This document shows, piece after piece, positions 24,869-34,232 of a stretch of DNA of 64,000 bases. Under the pieces are notes generated by a model. That model did no database searches. It was not told the origin of the DNA and saw nothing but the letters and a program-made list of their open reading frames with translations. The DNA comes from Coriobacteriia bacterium. GTDB taxonomy: Bacteria > Actinomycetota > Coriobacteriia > WRKU01 > JAENWW01. Both the position numbers and the translations under genes were made by a program. Positions within the stretch are counted from its first letter, which is position 1; every line of letters begins with the position of its first letter. The stretch covers positions 158,514-222,513 of the forward strand of contig JAENWW010000001.1 in assembly GCA_016649875.1 (NCBI GenBank), read 5' to 3'.

Positions 24869-26187
24869 CGGACGTCACCGGAAGATGACGGTCCGCCCTC
24901 TACCGATCCGCTCTCTGCATGATGCAATTCCGGGAAAATATCTTTCAGTTGCTCGACAACCTCGGCAAAAACATTGACGACCCCGCCATCGGCCTTGATG
25001 ACGCGAACCCTCTGCGGGTCGGCTGCGGCGATGGCCAAAAATCCTTTTCTCACGCGCTCATGAAATTCTCGATTTTCGTTTTCGAGGCGATCTTGCGCTC
25101 CAGAGGCGCGACGGGCGCGCTCCAGGCCGGTTTCGACATCGATGTCGAGCATCAAGGTGCGGTCGGGAATCACCTCACCACAGGCAGCCGAATTGAGTCT
25201 CTCTATCATCTCGAGATCGAGCCCGCGCCCGAACCCTTGATAGGCAGTCGTGGAGTCGAAGAATCGATCGCACAGAACGGTCACTCCCCGACTGAGCGCC
25301 GGTTCGATTATTTCTTCAACGACTTGGGCGCGCGCAGCCTCATATAAAAACAGTTCCGTTTTATCAGCGAGATCGGTATTGTCCGGGTTGAGCAATATGT
25401 CGCGAATCGCTTCGGAAACCTTCGAACCGCCCGGCTCTCGCACGACCTCGCACTCTATGCCGCGCATTTCGAAATGTCGTTTGAGCGCATAGATTTGCGA
25501 TGATTTACCGACGCCATCCCCTCCCTCGAAGGTGATAAAGCGACCCCTGCGAGAATTCGACTTCGCAGAAAGGGGAGTTTTCGCGGCGGAAGCGACATCG
25601 CCTTGTTCGTCGACACTTGAAAACGCAGCGGAGGGAGACTGCATCCGAGCACGCCATGCGGCGGGTGCTGTTTCGTAGAAGTCGTTTCCCAAACTGTCTA
25701 TCGCCACGAATGCCGGAAAATCCTTCAGCTCCAAGCGCATGAGCGCCTCGGTCCCCAGCTCGGGATAAGCAACCGTCTCCGCTCTCACGATATGGCAGGC
25801 GAGAAGTGCCGCAGCCCCGCCGATTGTACCGAAGTATACCGTCTTGTGCATCCGGCATGCCTGTTTGACGACATCGCCGCGCGCGCCCTTTCCCAAAGTG
25901 GCCACAATACCCGCTCGGTAAAGTGCGGAGGTCGCCTCGTCCATGCGTCGCGCCGTCGTCGGACCGACGGCACCTATCGGGCGGCCGGCACGCGCCGGTG
26001 TCGGACCCGCATAAAACAAAAGCTGCCCTTCGAGATCGAACGGCAGTTTGTCATGAAGATCCAAATACTCGAGAAAACGCACATGCGTCGCATCCCGGGC
26101 GGTGTAAACCGGCCCGCTCAAAAGCACGTCATCTCCTGCGCGCAATATTGCGGCGGTATCTTTATCGAGAGGTAAATCTATTCTCAT
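24865..26187 (-). CDS. fusion of class I fumarase beta subunit and thymidylate kinase
   Basis: 440 residues in one uninterrupted frame. Residues 1-181 are a full FumB-like beta domain (SGPVYTARDATH, YAGPTPARAGRPIGAVGPTT, LGKGARG). A linker of about 33 residues follows, and residues 215-420 are a complete dTMP kinase: FEGGDGVGKSSQ P-loop, CDRFFDSTTAYQGFGRG with the DR motif, and an arginine-rich lid. The first part would pair with FumA (27788-28630) to hydrate fumarate; the second makes dTDP. The start ATG overlaps the MFS stop and the stop overlaps the holB start. Met182 at the linker could allow internal initiation, but no ribosome site is evident. I do not know of this fusion as a described protein. 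Confidence 0.88.
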   Translation of the reverse strand: MRIDLPLDKDTAAILRAGDDVLLSGPVYTARDATHVRFLEYLDLHDKLPFDLEGQLLFYAGPTPARAGRPIGAVGPTTARRMDEATSALYRAGIVATLGKGARGDVVKQACRMHKTVYFGTIGGAAALLACHIVRAETVAYPELGTEALMRLELKDFPAFVAIDSLGNDFYETAPAAWRARMQSPSAAFSSVDEQGDVASAAKTPLSAKSNSRRGRFITFEGGDGVGKSSQIYALKRHFEMRGIECEVVREPGGSKVSEAIRDILLNPDNTDLADKTELFLYEAARAQVVEEIIEPALSRGVTVLCDRFFDSTTAYQGFGRGLDLEMIERLNSAACGEVIPDRTLMLDIDVETGLERARRASGAQDRLENENREFHERVRKGFLAIAAADPQRVRVIKADGGVVNVFAEVVEQLKDIFPELHHAESGSVEGGPSSSGDVR

Positions 26188-27773
26188 GCCGACTCAGCAC
26201 TCTTTCCAAACGGTCGCCCGTCGTCGCCATCCGAATCTTTTCCGACCTTTTTGACGAAATAGAGTTTTTTAAATCCGTAAACCGCCGCACAAGCGATGAT
26301 GAGTCCTGAAAACATGAGCGTTATCCGCGATCCGCCCAAAGCGATACCGAAGAAAGAAGTGATTCCTTCTTGTACGAGAAAACGCTCGATGACTTTGGAC
26401 AAAATATCGGAAAGCGGAGAAATGACGATCATAGAAATCAACAGGGCGACACGTATGACCGCTTCGAGGGCGGTGAACACTCTGCCCCGAATCGAATCAT
26501 CGACCTCGGCCACGATATAGTTGTTACCGGCCACTGTGAGCGCCGAAATGCACAAGCCGGCGCCGATTGCATACAGGCAGGCGACAAAATAACTCGATGC
26601 CATCGCAAACCCGAACATGCCTGCCGCAAAAACCGCGACGCTCAAAGGGAACAGCAGTTTGACCGGCACGACTTTCTCGATGCGTGGAATGGCAAGTGCT
26701 CCCACCACCATGCCTATGGCGAGAAAGACCAGTATGAACGTCTGCCGCGACCCGGAGAATTTCGCCAGCCACTGCGCGTGATTGGCAAACGGAATCACAC
26801 CGCCGAGCGTGTTGATGTAATCGAGACCGACGGTCACCAACGCACCGCCGCCGATGAGGGCGAAAAACATCGTCACGAGCAAACCGCGCAACTCTTTGTG
26901 TGTACCCATGAACTTGAACGATTCGACGGCGCCTTGCCCGACCAAACTCGCATCGAGTTTCTTTTTGCCATCGTGCGCGGGCTTTGCCACGATGTTATGC
27001 ATGGATAGTATGAGGAGCAGCGAGACGATGAAGGTGAACGAGTCGAGAACATAGCCCGCCTTCGATCCGACGAGAATCGGCGTGATGAACACTTTTGCCG
27101 GTTCAAGCCATGTCAGAAAGTCCATGCGAAGAACAACCGCGACTATCTTTTCAAAACCGGCCAAAATCGCACCTGAAGCGGCGAGGCCGACGACCATGGC
27201 TGCCTGTTGTGTCGTGTACATGATACCGTTGGCGATCGGTACGTCGTTTTCACCCACTATAGCGGGAATGAACGCATTTCGTGCAGGCCAGAAAAAGAGC
27301 GCCGCCGCTTCCATCAAGAGCACGACGAGATAAATCGCCGCAAGTGAGTTCGTCGTCAACAATATGAGCACTAGCACGAACCGAACGATATCGGCCCACA
27401 TCATGATTTTTCGGCGGTCGAAATAGTCGACGAACACGCCGACGAACGACGAGAGGAACAGCGAAGGAATGATTTTAGCGATGAGAATTCCGGCCACCGC
27501 CGAAGCCGAACCGTTCGAAAGCGCCATAACGGTCGGGATCAGAATTCCGATGATCAGCCAATCGCCGATTCCGGAGACGAACTGTGCAAACCAGAGCTTC
27601 TGAAACCAGCTGCTCGAGAACAGGCGTTTGTAGCCGCCTTTGTCAAAGCCGCGATTCACCTGCTCGGCGGGAGTCTCCGCGCAATCGGGTGCCCCGGACA
27701 AGTCCTCACCGGTCAGCACTCCTTCAATGACTTGAAGCTCTTCGAATTTATTTTCCGATTGATTATTTTCCAT
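26184..27773 (-). CDS. MFS transporter (enterobactin-exporter-like group)
   Basis: 529 residues with twelve predicted membrane segments starting near residue 55, after a cytoplasmic, acidic N-terminal extension. The loop SFVGVFVDYFDRRKIMMWAD is the MFS loop 2-3 motif with DR-R/K, and FWPARNAFIPAIVG is typical of the MFS_3 or MFS_1 drug and siderophore exporters. Substrate is unknown. It sits between fumA and the fumB-tmk fusion, fourteen bases after fumA and overlapping the fusion by four bases, with no good Shine-Dalgarno of its own, which suggests translational coupling. Confidence 0.8.
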   Translation of the reverse strand: MENNQSENKFEELQVIEGVLTGEDLSGAPDCAETPAEQVNRGFDKGGYKRLFSSSWFQKLWFAQFVSGIGDWLIIGILIPTVMALSNGSASAVAGILIAKIIPSLFLSSFVGVFVDYFDRRKIMMWADIVRFVLVLILLTTNSLAAIYLVVLLMEAAALFFWPARNAFIPAIVGENDVPIANGIMYTTQQAAMVVGLAASGAILAGFEKIVAVVLRMDFLTWLEPAKVFITPILVGSKAGYVLDSFTFIVSLLLILSMHNIVAKPAHDGKKKLDASLVGQGAVESFKFMGTHKELRGLLVTMFFALIGGGALVTVGLDYINTLGGVIPFANHAQWLAKFSGSRQTFILVFLAIGMVVGALAIPRIEKVVPVKLLFPLSVAVFAAGMFGFAMASSYFVACLYAIGAGLCISALTVAGNNYIVAEVDDSIRGRVFTALEAVIRVALLISMIVISPLSDILSKVIERFLVQEGITSFFGIALGGSRITLMFSGLIIACAAVYGFKKLYFVKKVGKDSDGDDGRPFGKSAESA

Positions 27774-27787
27774 AGATTGATTTTACA

Positions 27788-28630
27788 CTACAAGAGACGG
27801 CGAGTACGGGAGCGCATGGCCGAGCATCCCATATTGACGGCCACGGGAAGAGCGGCTATATGACACGGCGCCGTCTGAATGTGAATGGCGAGCGCGGTCG
27901 TGTCTCCCCCGAGACCTCCCGGGCCGATCCCTGTACGATTTACCTCCTGTAAAAGGTCATCCTCGAATGAAGCGACGGTGGTATTCTCATGCCGAGAACC
28001 GACCGCGCGCAACAGTGCTTTTTTCGCCAGCCCGCCGACTTTATCGAAGGTCGAACCGACACCGATACCGATTATAAGCGGCGGACACGCCATGGATGCT
28101 TTTTTATGAACCAATTCCACGAGGAGCGCTTTGATGTCTTCCATCGTTTGGTTCGGGTTGAGCATCTCGAGGCGGGAGGCGTTGTCCGATCCCGCACCCT
28201 TCAGCATGACGCTGACGACGATTCCGGGGTGCGCGACGGGGATGATTTCGATGAAAGCCGGCGTATTCGTATTCGTATTCACGCGCGCTATGAGGGCGTC
28301 TTCCACAACCGACATACGCAGGCCTTTTTCTCGATACGCCCGCTCGACGCTTGAATGTATCTCCGCAACCAACGAACCGGAGATTTCGGTATCTTCCCCC
28401 AGTTCGATGCGGACCCATACCGTGCCCGTATCCTGGCAGATCGGAACATCGTCTCGTTCGGCAATTTCAGCATTTTTTATAAGTTGTTCGATGATATGGC
28501 GCCCGCGCGCGTTTCGCTCATTTTGCAAAGATCGATGCAACGCCTCGAGGATATCGGGCCGCAAAATCGAAGCGGACTCAGCCACCATCTCAAAAACAGC
28601 TTGTCCGATATCTTCGGCCGCGATGCGCAC
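27788..28630 (-). CDS. fumA: class I fumarate hydratase, alpha subunit
   Basis: 280 residues. This subunit binds the [4Fe-4S] cluster through cysteines in VPICQDTG, SMACPPL and NMGCSAMR, all present. With the beta domain at 24865-26187 it interconverts fumarate and malate in the reductive or oxidative branch of the TCA cycle. The start is GTG 28630, nine bases after GAGG in the end of mdh. The alpha and beta parts are separated by the MFS gene, an unusual split for a two-subunit enzyme. Confidence 0.9.
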   Translation of the reverse strand: MRIAAEDIGQAVFEMVAESASILRPDILEALHRSLQNERNARGRHIIEQLIKNAEIAERDDVPICQDTGTVWVRIELGEDTEISGSLVAEIHSSVERAYREKGLRMSVVEDALIARVNTNTNTPAFIEIIPVAHPGIVVSVMLKGAGSDNASRLEMLNPNQTMEDIKALLVELVHKKASMACPPLIIGIGVGSTFDKVGGLAKKALLRAVGSRHENTTVASFEDDLLQEVNRTGIGPGGLGGDTTALAIHIQTAPCHIAALPVAVNMGCSAMRSRTRRLL

Positions 28631-28635
28631 GACGA

Positions 28636-29571
28636 CTATCCTCTGAGCCCGAGCGCGTCAAGCGATGCCGCGACCGTCGCAGCTGAACCGCGCAGCGCTT
28701 CGAGTTCCGCTTCGTTGAAATCGAACTCGACGACTTCCTCGATTCCTGATGCACCGAGACGTGCCGGCACACTGATGAACACATCCGATATACCGTACTC
28801 TCCCGTAAGATACGTGCAGCACGGCATGATTTCTTTCGTATCGAGAATGATTGCCGACACCATGCGGGCGATGGACGCGGCAGGCGCATAGAACGCCGAT
28901 CCGGTTTTAAGATGGGCGACGACTTCTGCGCCACCGAACACCGTCCTTTGCACAAGTTCGTCGACTTCCTCGCGCGATAAAATCTCGGTTATCGGCGTTC
29001 CTTTAACCGTTGTGAAACGAGGCATGGGAGTCATCGCATCTCCATGCGCGCCCATGGCCCACGACGTTATATCGGCCACATCGGCGCCGGTCTTCTCGGC
29101 GACCGCGAACGTGAACCGCGCCGAGTCGAGCACGCCTCCCATTCCGAAAATTCTGGACTTATCCAATCCTGATTTCTTATAAGCGAGATAAGCCATGATG
29201 TCGAGCGGATTCGTCACGCACACAACGATTGCCTCAGGAGACACGGCCATGACGTTCTCGATGACATCGGCCATGATTTTCGCGTTGATTCCGAGGAGAT
29301 CGTCACGCGTCATACCCGGTTTACGGGCGATACCCGCGGTAATCACCACGACGTCGCTGTCGGCGGTATCTTTGTAGTCGTTGGTTCCCGTCACGCGGGA
29401 TTCGAACTGCTCGACCGAACGCATGTGCATCATATCGAGCGCTTTTCCTTGAGGCACGCCTTCGACCACATCGATGAGACATACATCTGCGACATCGTGA
29501 AACGCGAGAAGCATTCCCGCAGTCGCTCCGACATTACCCGCTCCGACTATCGTGACTCTCTTCTTAACCAT
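28636..29571 (-). CDS. mdh: malate dehydrogenase
   Basis: 311 residues of the LDH-like MDH family. It has the NAD fold VTIVGAGNVGATAG, VCLIDVVEG, the substrate arginines in GIARKPGMTRDDLL, VVCVTNPLDIM and the proton-relay region WAMGAHGDAMTPMP. It links malate and oxaloacetate and sits directly ahead of fumA, six bases apart. The ATG at 29571 has AAGGG nine bases upstream; a TTG one codon earlier is less likely. Confidence 0.93.
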   Translation of the reverse strand: MVKKRVTIVGAGNVGATAGMLLAFHDVADVCLIDVVEGVPQGKALDMMHMRSVEQFESRVTGTNDYKDTADSDVVVITAGIARKPGMTRDDLLGINAKIMADVIENVMAVSPEAIVVCVTNPLDIMAYLAYKKSGLDKSRIFGMGGVLDSARFTFAVAEKTGADVADITSWAMGAHGDAMTPMPRFTTVKGTPITEILSREEVDELVQRTVFGGAEVVAHLKTGSAFYAPAASIARMVSAIILDTKEIMPCCTYLTGEYGISDVFISVPARLGASGIEEVVEFDFNEAELEALRGSAATVAASLDALGLRG

Positions 29572-29634
29572 CAAAACTACCCTTCCCCTTGAAAAACCTG
29601 ACGATATAACAATCGAAATCCATTCAGAATCGCT

Positions 29635-32247
29635 TTATTCGGCTGCCGTCTTTTTCGACGTCTTTACGGCTGCTGGCTTTTTCGGCGCCTTTACGGCTGC
29701 TGGCTTTTTCGACGTCTTTACGGCTGCCGGCTTTTTCGGTGCCTTTTTGGCCGCCGGCTTTTTCTTGGCGGGCGTCTTCTTTTTTGTCCCCGCCGCCTTC
29801 TTTTTCTCGTCTTCCTCGCGCTTAGGGCAACTCATACTCGGACAAATCCGCCAAGGGCCACGTCTCGTCTCGACCTCGATTTCGGGAAATCCGCACGCAT
29901 CGCACAACTCGCCTGTCGGCTTGATCTGACCCTGAGCCGGTAGAGGAAAACTGACCTCGCATGTTTCATAATTCTCACATCGAGCATATCGCTTCAGCGT
30001 ACGCTGGCTGCGCTTTCCGATGATCCTGCCCTCTCGTCCGGCTTTCGCACAGACCGGACACGCGCCCAAATCGAGGGGGGCCTCATAGTTTGTTTCACAC
30101 TCGGGATTCAAACAACGCTCCATAGGTTTTTTGCGGAACTGAATGATACGAACCCGAGGGGCGCCGCACTTTTCGCACTGCTCGGGAAGCGGTTCGATTT
30201 TGCCCTCGGGAAGCGGATAGGTGTTGTCGCAATCCGGATACCCCTTGCAGCCTACGAATTGGCTGTGGTTCTTCTGAGATGTTTTCACGGCCATCTCTTC
30301 TCCGCACTTCGGACAGATTCCCACCAGTGCATCGAATTCGGCGGCGGCCTTGAGAAGCTCGCCCACCTCTTCGGACTTATCAAGGAGAATGCCCATGGCC
30401 TCTGCGAGCATTTTGCGCGAGTGATCGACTACCGCAGTCCGATTTTGAACACCGAGCGCGATCTTGTCCATTTCGGCTTCGAGATCCGACGTCATGACCG
30501 GTGAGGTGATCCGATCGGCAAACGTGCTGAGCGCGTCGATAACACCGATACCGAGCATCGTGGGTCGCAACGCCTTGTCTTCGAGAGCGACGTATGAACG
30601 ATTGATGAGCTTTTGAACGGCATCTTGACGAGTCGACTTGGTGCCGAGCCCTTCCTTTTCCATCTTCGTGATGATGGCGCCTTCCGAGTAGCGCGCAGGC
30701 GGCTTCGTCTGTTTCGCTTCCAACTCGGCATCGACCACGCTCACCTCATCGCCGATTTTCAGCAAAGGCAACTGGTCTTCTTTCTTTTGACCGTAGAAGT
30801 AAATCTCGCGAAATCCGGGCTTTATGATGACATTGCCCTTCGCAATGAAGTTTTCATCCTGCGCGGCGAGAACCACGGAGGTTTCCTCGACGAGCGACCT
30901 GTCCGAAAGGGTCGCCATGAAACGCCGGGCGACGATGTTGTAAAGTTTCCACTCTTCAGGTTTGAGCTTATCGGGATTTCCCGCGCCCGTCGGATGTATC
31001 GGCGGGTGGTCGGTGGTCTCTTTGTCTCCGCGCGTCGCATGCAGCGGTGCTTTCAAGAGTTTACCTGCATATTCGCGGTAATAATCTACCTTCTGGAGTT
31101 CTTTCAGGATATCTTTCAAATTAAGCGACGCGGGATACACCGTGTTGTCGACACGCGGATAGCTGATGAGTCCGTTCATATACAACGACTCAGCGATGCG
31201 CATCGTACGCGACGGCGAAAGTCCCTCTGCCGCCGCGGTCACCATCAACATTGTGGTGTTGAAGGGAACGGGTGGGTTCTTTTGCTTCTTTTTCGAATCG
31301 ACCTGCGAAACCGTGGCTTTCAGGGATCCGTCTTTCATGGCCGAAACCACATCGAACGCTTTCTTCGCACAGGCCTCATCTTTGAAATGATCGCTTTCGT
31401 GGCGGGCTTTAAACGATTCACCGTCGTGCGTGGCGGCCTCTATGGACACGACCCAATAATCTTGCGGCACGAACGCATCGCGCTCTTTTTCTTTGTCGAC
31501 GATGAGCTTGAGCGTCGGCGTTTGCACGCGGCCGGCACTACGAGGATTCCCTATCCCTGAAAAACGGACCTTCGTCAAATAGCGCGTGAGAACCGCACCC
31601 CAAATGAGATCGATGTCTTGGCGGGCCTCGCCAGCTTGCGCCAAATTGTCATCGACGAGTGTCGCATTTGCAAAAGCGTGGGTGATCTCTTCTTTGGTGA
31701 TGGCGGAATAGCGCGCTCTCGTGATGGGCGCATCGGGGTTGACCGCCGACACGATACCGCGAGCATCGGAGCCGATGAGTTCGCCTTCGCGATCGAAGTC
31801 GGTGGCGATGACGATCGAGTCCACACGTTTCGCCAACACGCGAAGCGCACGCACGATCTCGCGCTCGGCGACTTGTTTGCCCACCGGCGCCCAAATCAGA
31901 TAGGTCAATGCTTTGAGGTTCCACGATTTCAGTTCGACACCGGTCTTGGGAAAGACTTTACTCGCCTTTTTCCAAGGAGGAACAGCAAGACTAGCGGGAA
32001 GCGGCGCGGATGTCTCCTCGCTCTCCGCCCAGCGCGCTCGCCATTCTTTTTTCTTGTATTCGAGCCCTTCGGGAAAAACCACTTCGAGAATGTGCCCGCG
32101 CAGTCCCACCGTCACGCATTCTTCGCCGTTGTCGGTGAAGTAATATACTGCGGTGTTATATACTTTGTCCGCTTTGCTTTTTGTGTCGCTGAGAATATCG
32201 GCGATTTTCTTCGCTGCGATATTTTTCTCAGTAATGATTAACTTCAT
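29635..32247 (-). CDS. topA: type IA DNA topoisomerase (archaeal-like topoisomerase I)
   Basis: 870 residues. The Toprim domain begins MKLIITEKNIAAKKIADIL and has IATDFDREGELIG; the active tyrosine is in NGLISYPRVDNT. Four-cysteine zinc ribbons follow (CPKCGEEM, CEKCGAPR, CPVCAKAG, CDACGFPE), then a lysine/alanine/proline tail with four nine-residue repeats. It relaxes negative supercoils. The N-terminus and the GHILEVVFP and APVGKQVAEREIVRALR regions look closer to archaeal than to standard bacterial TopA, which begins with ESPAKAKTI-type sequence. The start overlaps the hypB stop (ATGA). Confidence 0.88.
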   Translation of the reverse strand: MKLIITEKNIAAKKIADILSDTKSKADKVYNTAVYYFTDNGEECVTVGLRGHILEVVFPEGLEYKKKEWRARWAESEETSAPLPASLAVPPWKKASKVFPKTGVELKSWNLKALTYLIWAPVGKQVAEREIVRALRVLAKRVDSIVIATDFDREGELIGSDARGIVSAVNPDAPITRARYSAITKEEITHAFANATLVDDNLAQAGEARQDIDLIWGAVLTRYLTKVRFSGIGNPRSAGRVQTPTLKLIVDKEKERDAFVPQDYWVVSIEAATHDGESFKARHESDHFKDEACAKKAFDVVSAMKDGSLKATVSQVDSKKKQKNPPVPFNTTMLMVTAAAEGLSPSRTMRIAESLYMNGLISYPRVDNTVYPASLNLKDILKELQKVDYYREYAGKLLKAPLHATRGDKETTDHPPIHPTGAGNPDKLKPEEWKLYNIVARRFMATLSDRSLVEETSVVLAAQDENFIAKGNVIIKPGFREIYFYGQKKEDQLPLLKIGDEVSVVDAELEAKQTKPPARYSEGAIITKMEKEGLGTKSTRQDAVQKLINRSYVALEDKALRPTMLGIGVIDALSTFADRITSPVMTSDLEAEMDKIALGVQNRTAVVDHSRKMLAEAMGILLDKSEEVGELLKAAAEFDALVGICPKCGEEMAVKTSQKNHSQFVGCKGYPDCDNTYPLPEGKIEPLPEQCEKCGAPRVRIIQFRKKPMERCLNPECETNYEAPLDLGACPVCAKAGREGRIIGKRSQRTLKRYARCENYETCEVSFPLPAQGQIKPTGELCDACGFPEIEVETRRGPWRICPSMSCPKREEDEKKKAAGTKKKTPAKKKPAAKKAPKKPAAVKTSKKPAAVKAPKKPAAVKTSKKTAAE
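29642..29749. repeat. 27-base tandem repeat coding for the topA tail
   Basis: Four copies of a 27-base unit in frame with topA encode KPAAVK-TSK or KPAAVK-APK type peptides. The first and third copies and the second and fourth copies are most alike, suggesting duplication of a pair. Confidence 0.85.
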
Positions 32248-32939
32248 TCATCCTCCGTAGACTGGCTGGAAGCCTGCGCGCTCAACCGAGCCTCCTCGAT
32301 ACGTACGCTTAGATAATCGACCCACTCCTGTACGCCGCTCCCTTTTGTCGCGGAGATTTTAAAGATGGGAGCTTTCGGATTTAAGGCTTTCACCGATTCA
32401 TCAAACTCTTTTTCATTAAAGTCGAAGAATTCCATAGTATCGACTTTGTTGAGGATGACCGCCTCGGATACCTGGAAGATACCGGGGTATTTATGGGGTT
32501 TGTCATGCCCCTCGGGAACCGAAAGAATCATGATTTTCGCATTCTCTCCCAGATAAAAGTCGGTCGGACATACCAGATTACCCACATTTTCAATGATAAT
32601 CAAATCGAGATTATCGAGATCGAGCACATCGATCGCCCTTTTGATCATATCGGACTCGAGGTGACAAGCACCGCCGGTGTTGATTTGAACCGCAGGTATA
32701 TCGTTGGCTTTTATCTTATCGGCATCAACGCGACTGGCGATATCGCCTTCGATGACGGCGATGCGATAACGATTGCGCAAAGCTCCTATGGTAGCCAGAA
32801 TCGTCGAAGTCTTACCGGCGCCGGGACTTGCCATGAGATCGACGACGAACACTCCTTTTTCATCAAAAAGTGCGCGATTTCGCGCTGCAAGTTTATCATT
32901 GAGATCGAGAATGGGTTTGTGAATGTCAATTTTGGTCAT
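32244..32939 (-). CDS. hypB: hydrogenase/urease nickel incorporation GTPase
   Basis: 231 residues from ATG 32939, which overlaps hypA by fourteen bases; the longer frame upstream lies inside hypA. It has the P-loop VVDLMASPGAGKTST, GACHLES with the metal-binding cysteine and histidine, IIENVGNLVCP and the NKVD guanine motif. HypB delivers nickel to [NiFe]-hydrogenase large subunits with HypA. No histidine-rich nickel store is present at the N-terminus. The stop overlaps the topA start. Confidence 0.93.
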   Translation of the reverse strand: MTKIDIHKPILDLNDKLAARNRALFDEKGVFVVDLMASPGAGKTSTILATIGALRNRYRIAVIEGDIASRVDADKIKANDIPAVQINTGGACHLESDMIKRAIDVLDLDNLDLIIIENVGNLVCPTDFYLGENAKIMILSVPEGHDKPHKYPGIFQVSEAVILNKVDTMEFFDFNEKEFDESVKALNPKAPIFKISATKGSGVQEWVDYLSVRIEEARLSAQASSQSTEDE

Positions 32940-33351
32940 GAGACAATCCTTTTTCCTCAACCGAGTCTTCGGCTTCTTTACTGCTATCGGCAGAAGTCGA
33001 TTCCGTTTCGGAATCCGCTTCGATGGTATCGATTTGCAATTCTCTACCCTGCAGTAGCTCGATGTCAAACGAACTACATTTCGGGCACGTCATGGTGAAC
33101 TGATCGTGCACATACTCATATCCGCAATCACGGCATCGGCTCTTCGGCTCGAGCATGGTCACTTCCATCTTCGCGCCTTGCGCCATAGTACCCGGCGACA
33201 GCGCCTCGAAAGCGAAATCGAGAGCACCGACCTGTATTTGTGTAAGCTCACCGATAGCGAGATGAATATAGGTTATCCGTGACTCTCCGGCGTTTTGCGC
33301 GGCTTCGACCGAAGCATCCAAGATGCCTTGCATAATGCCCATTTCATGCAT
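32926..33351 (-). CDS. hypA: hydrogenase maturation nickel metallochaperone
   Basis: 141 residues. The N-terminal MHEMGI carries the nickel-binding His2, and a zinc ribbon is formed by CRDCGY and CPKCSS. The acidic and serine-rich tail after residue 110 is longer than in most HypA proteins. Together with hypB it shows that the organism makes a nickel hydrogenase, whose structural genes are not in the window. Confidence 0.92.
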   Translation of the reverse strand: MHEMGIMQGILDASVEAAQNAGESRITYIHLAIGELTQIQVGALDFAFEALSPGTMAQGAKMEVTMLEPKSRCRDCGYEYVHDQFTMTCPKCSSFDIELLQGRELQIDTIEADSETESTSADSSKEAEDSVEEKGLSHDQN

Positions 33352-33362
33352 AGGATACCCGC

Positions 33363-34232
33363 TTACTCTTTTTTCTTGTTTTTTTCTTGCACTGCACGCT
33401 CGATGAGCTTTTGCTTTCGAGTCTTCTTCGACTCGTCGGAATCGCTTTCGTCAGTGGCGTAATCTGCCTCGTATTCCGCATCTTCTTTGCGCTGTTCTTC
33501 GATGCGTTTGCCGTAAACGACGCGAGCCGCGGCAAGGCTTGCTTCATATAATACAATCAACGCCACCGACAAACCGCCCATCGTCCAAGGCGACCAGTCG
33601 GGAGTGGCGATGGAGGCGACGATGATGATGATCACATACACGTAGCGCCATACCTCGCGCAGCTTATCATACTTGATTATATTGAGACCGATGAGATAAA
33701 AGACCACCAGCGGCAGTTCGAAAGCGATGCCGAATCCCACCAAAAGCAAACCGATACCCGAAAAGTACTGACTCGCCGAGGCTAGACTGTCGACGACACC
33801 AGCCCCTTGCGAAGAGAGCCATTGGAACGCCGGTGTCAAAATGACGAAGTAAGCAAATGAGACGCCGGAGGCGAAAAGAAGCACTGCGACGACGACCGTC
33901 GGAAATATCCATTTCTTCTCATGCGGCTTGAGGGCGGGCGTGAGGAACGCGAAAATCTCATACAGTAGCACCGGCATCGAGGCGATGAGAGCAGCGAAGA
34001 ATGCGACTTTGAACCGAAACGTCATCTCCTCGAAAGGACCGAGAACCGTCAACTTCCCTCCGGGCAAATACGCTTTCACCGGTGCGAGAAAGACACCCAT
34101 GAGAAACTTGAAGACCGGTGTCATGTAAAAAATGAGCGCAAAAACAAAAAGCACGACGGCGATGACGGTGAGGCGTTTTCTCAATTCGTAGAAATGTTGA
34201 AGAAAAGGCATTCTCTTAGGTTCGACGGGCAT
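33363..34232 (-). CDS. tatC: Sec-independent protein translocase TatC
   Basis: 289 residues with six membrane segments. The N-terminal HFYELRKRL with the conserved Glu, the LGPFEEMTFRFKVAFFAAL region and PVLLYEIFAFLTPALKPHEKK are classic TatC signal-recognition features. A charged cytoplasmic tail of about 60 residues follows the last helix. The ATG shares a base with the TatA/B stop (TAATG). Its cargo likely includes folded redox proteins such as hydrogenase. Confidence 0.95.
   Translation of the reverse strand: MPVEPKRMPFLQHFYELRKRLTVIAVVLFVFALIFYMTPVFKFLMGVFLAPVKAYLPGGKLTVLGPFEEMTFRFKVAFFAALIASMPVLLYEIFAFLTPALKPHEKKWIFPTVVVAVLLFASGVSFAYFVILTPAFQWLSSQGAGVVDSLASASQYFSGIGLLLVGFGIAFELPLVVFYLIGLNIIKYDKLREVWRYVYVIIIIVASIATPDWSPWTMGGLSVALIVLYEASLAAARVVYGKRIEEQRKEDAEYEADYATDESDSDESKKTRKQKLIERAVQEKNKKKE

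Noticed and set aside
29642..29749. 27-base repeats as a possible CRISPR or minisatellite
   Set aside because: They are in frame within topA, contain no spacers, and encode a lysine-rich tail; listed only as a coding repeat.
30613..31560. 315-codon plus-strand frame opposite topA
   Set aside because: Antisense shadow of topA with arginine- and histidine-rich nonsense composition.
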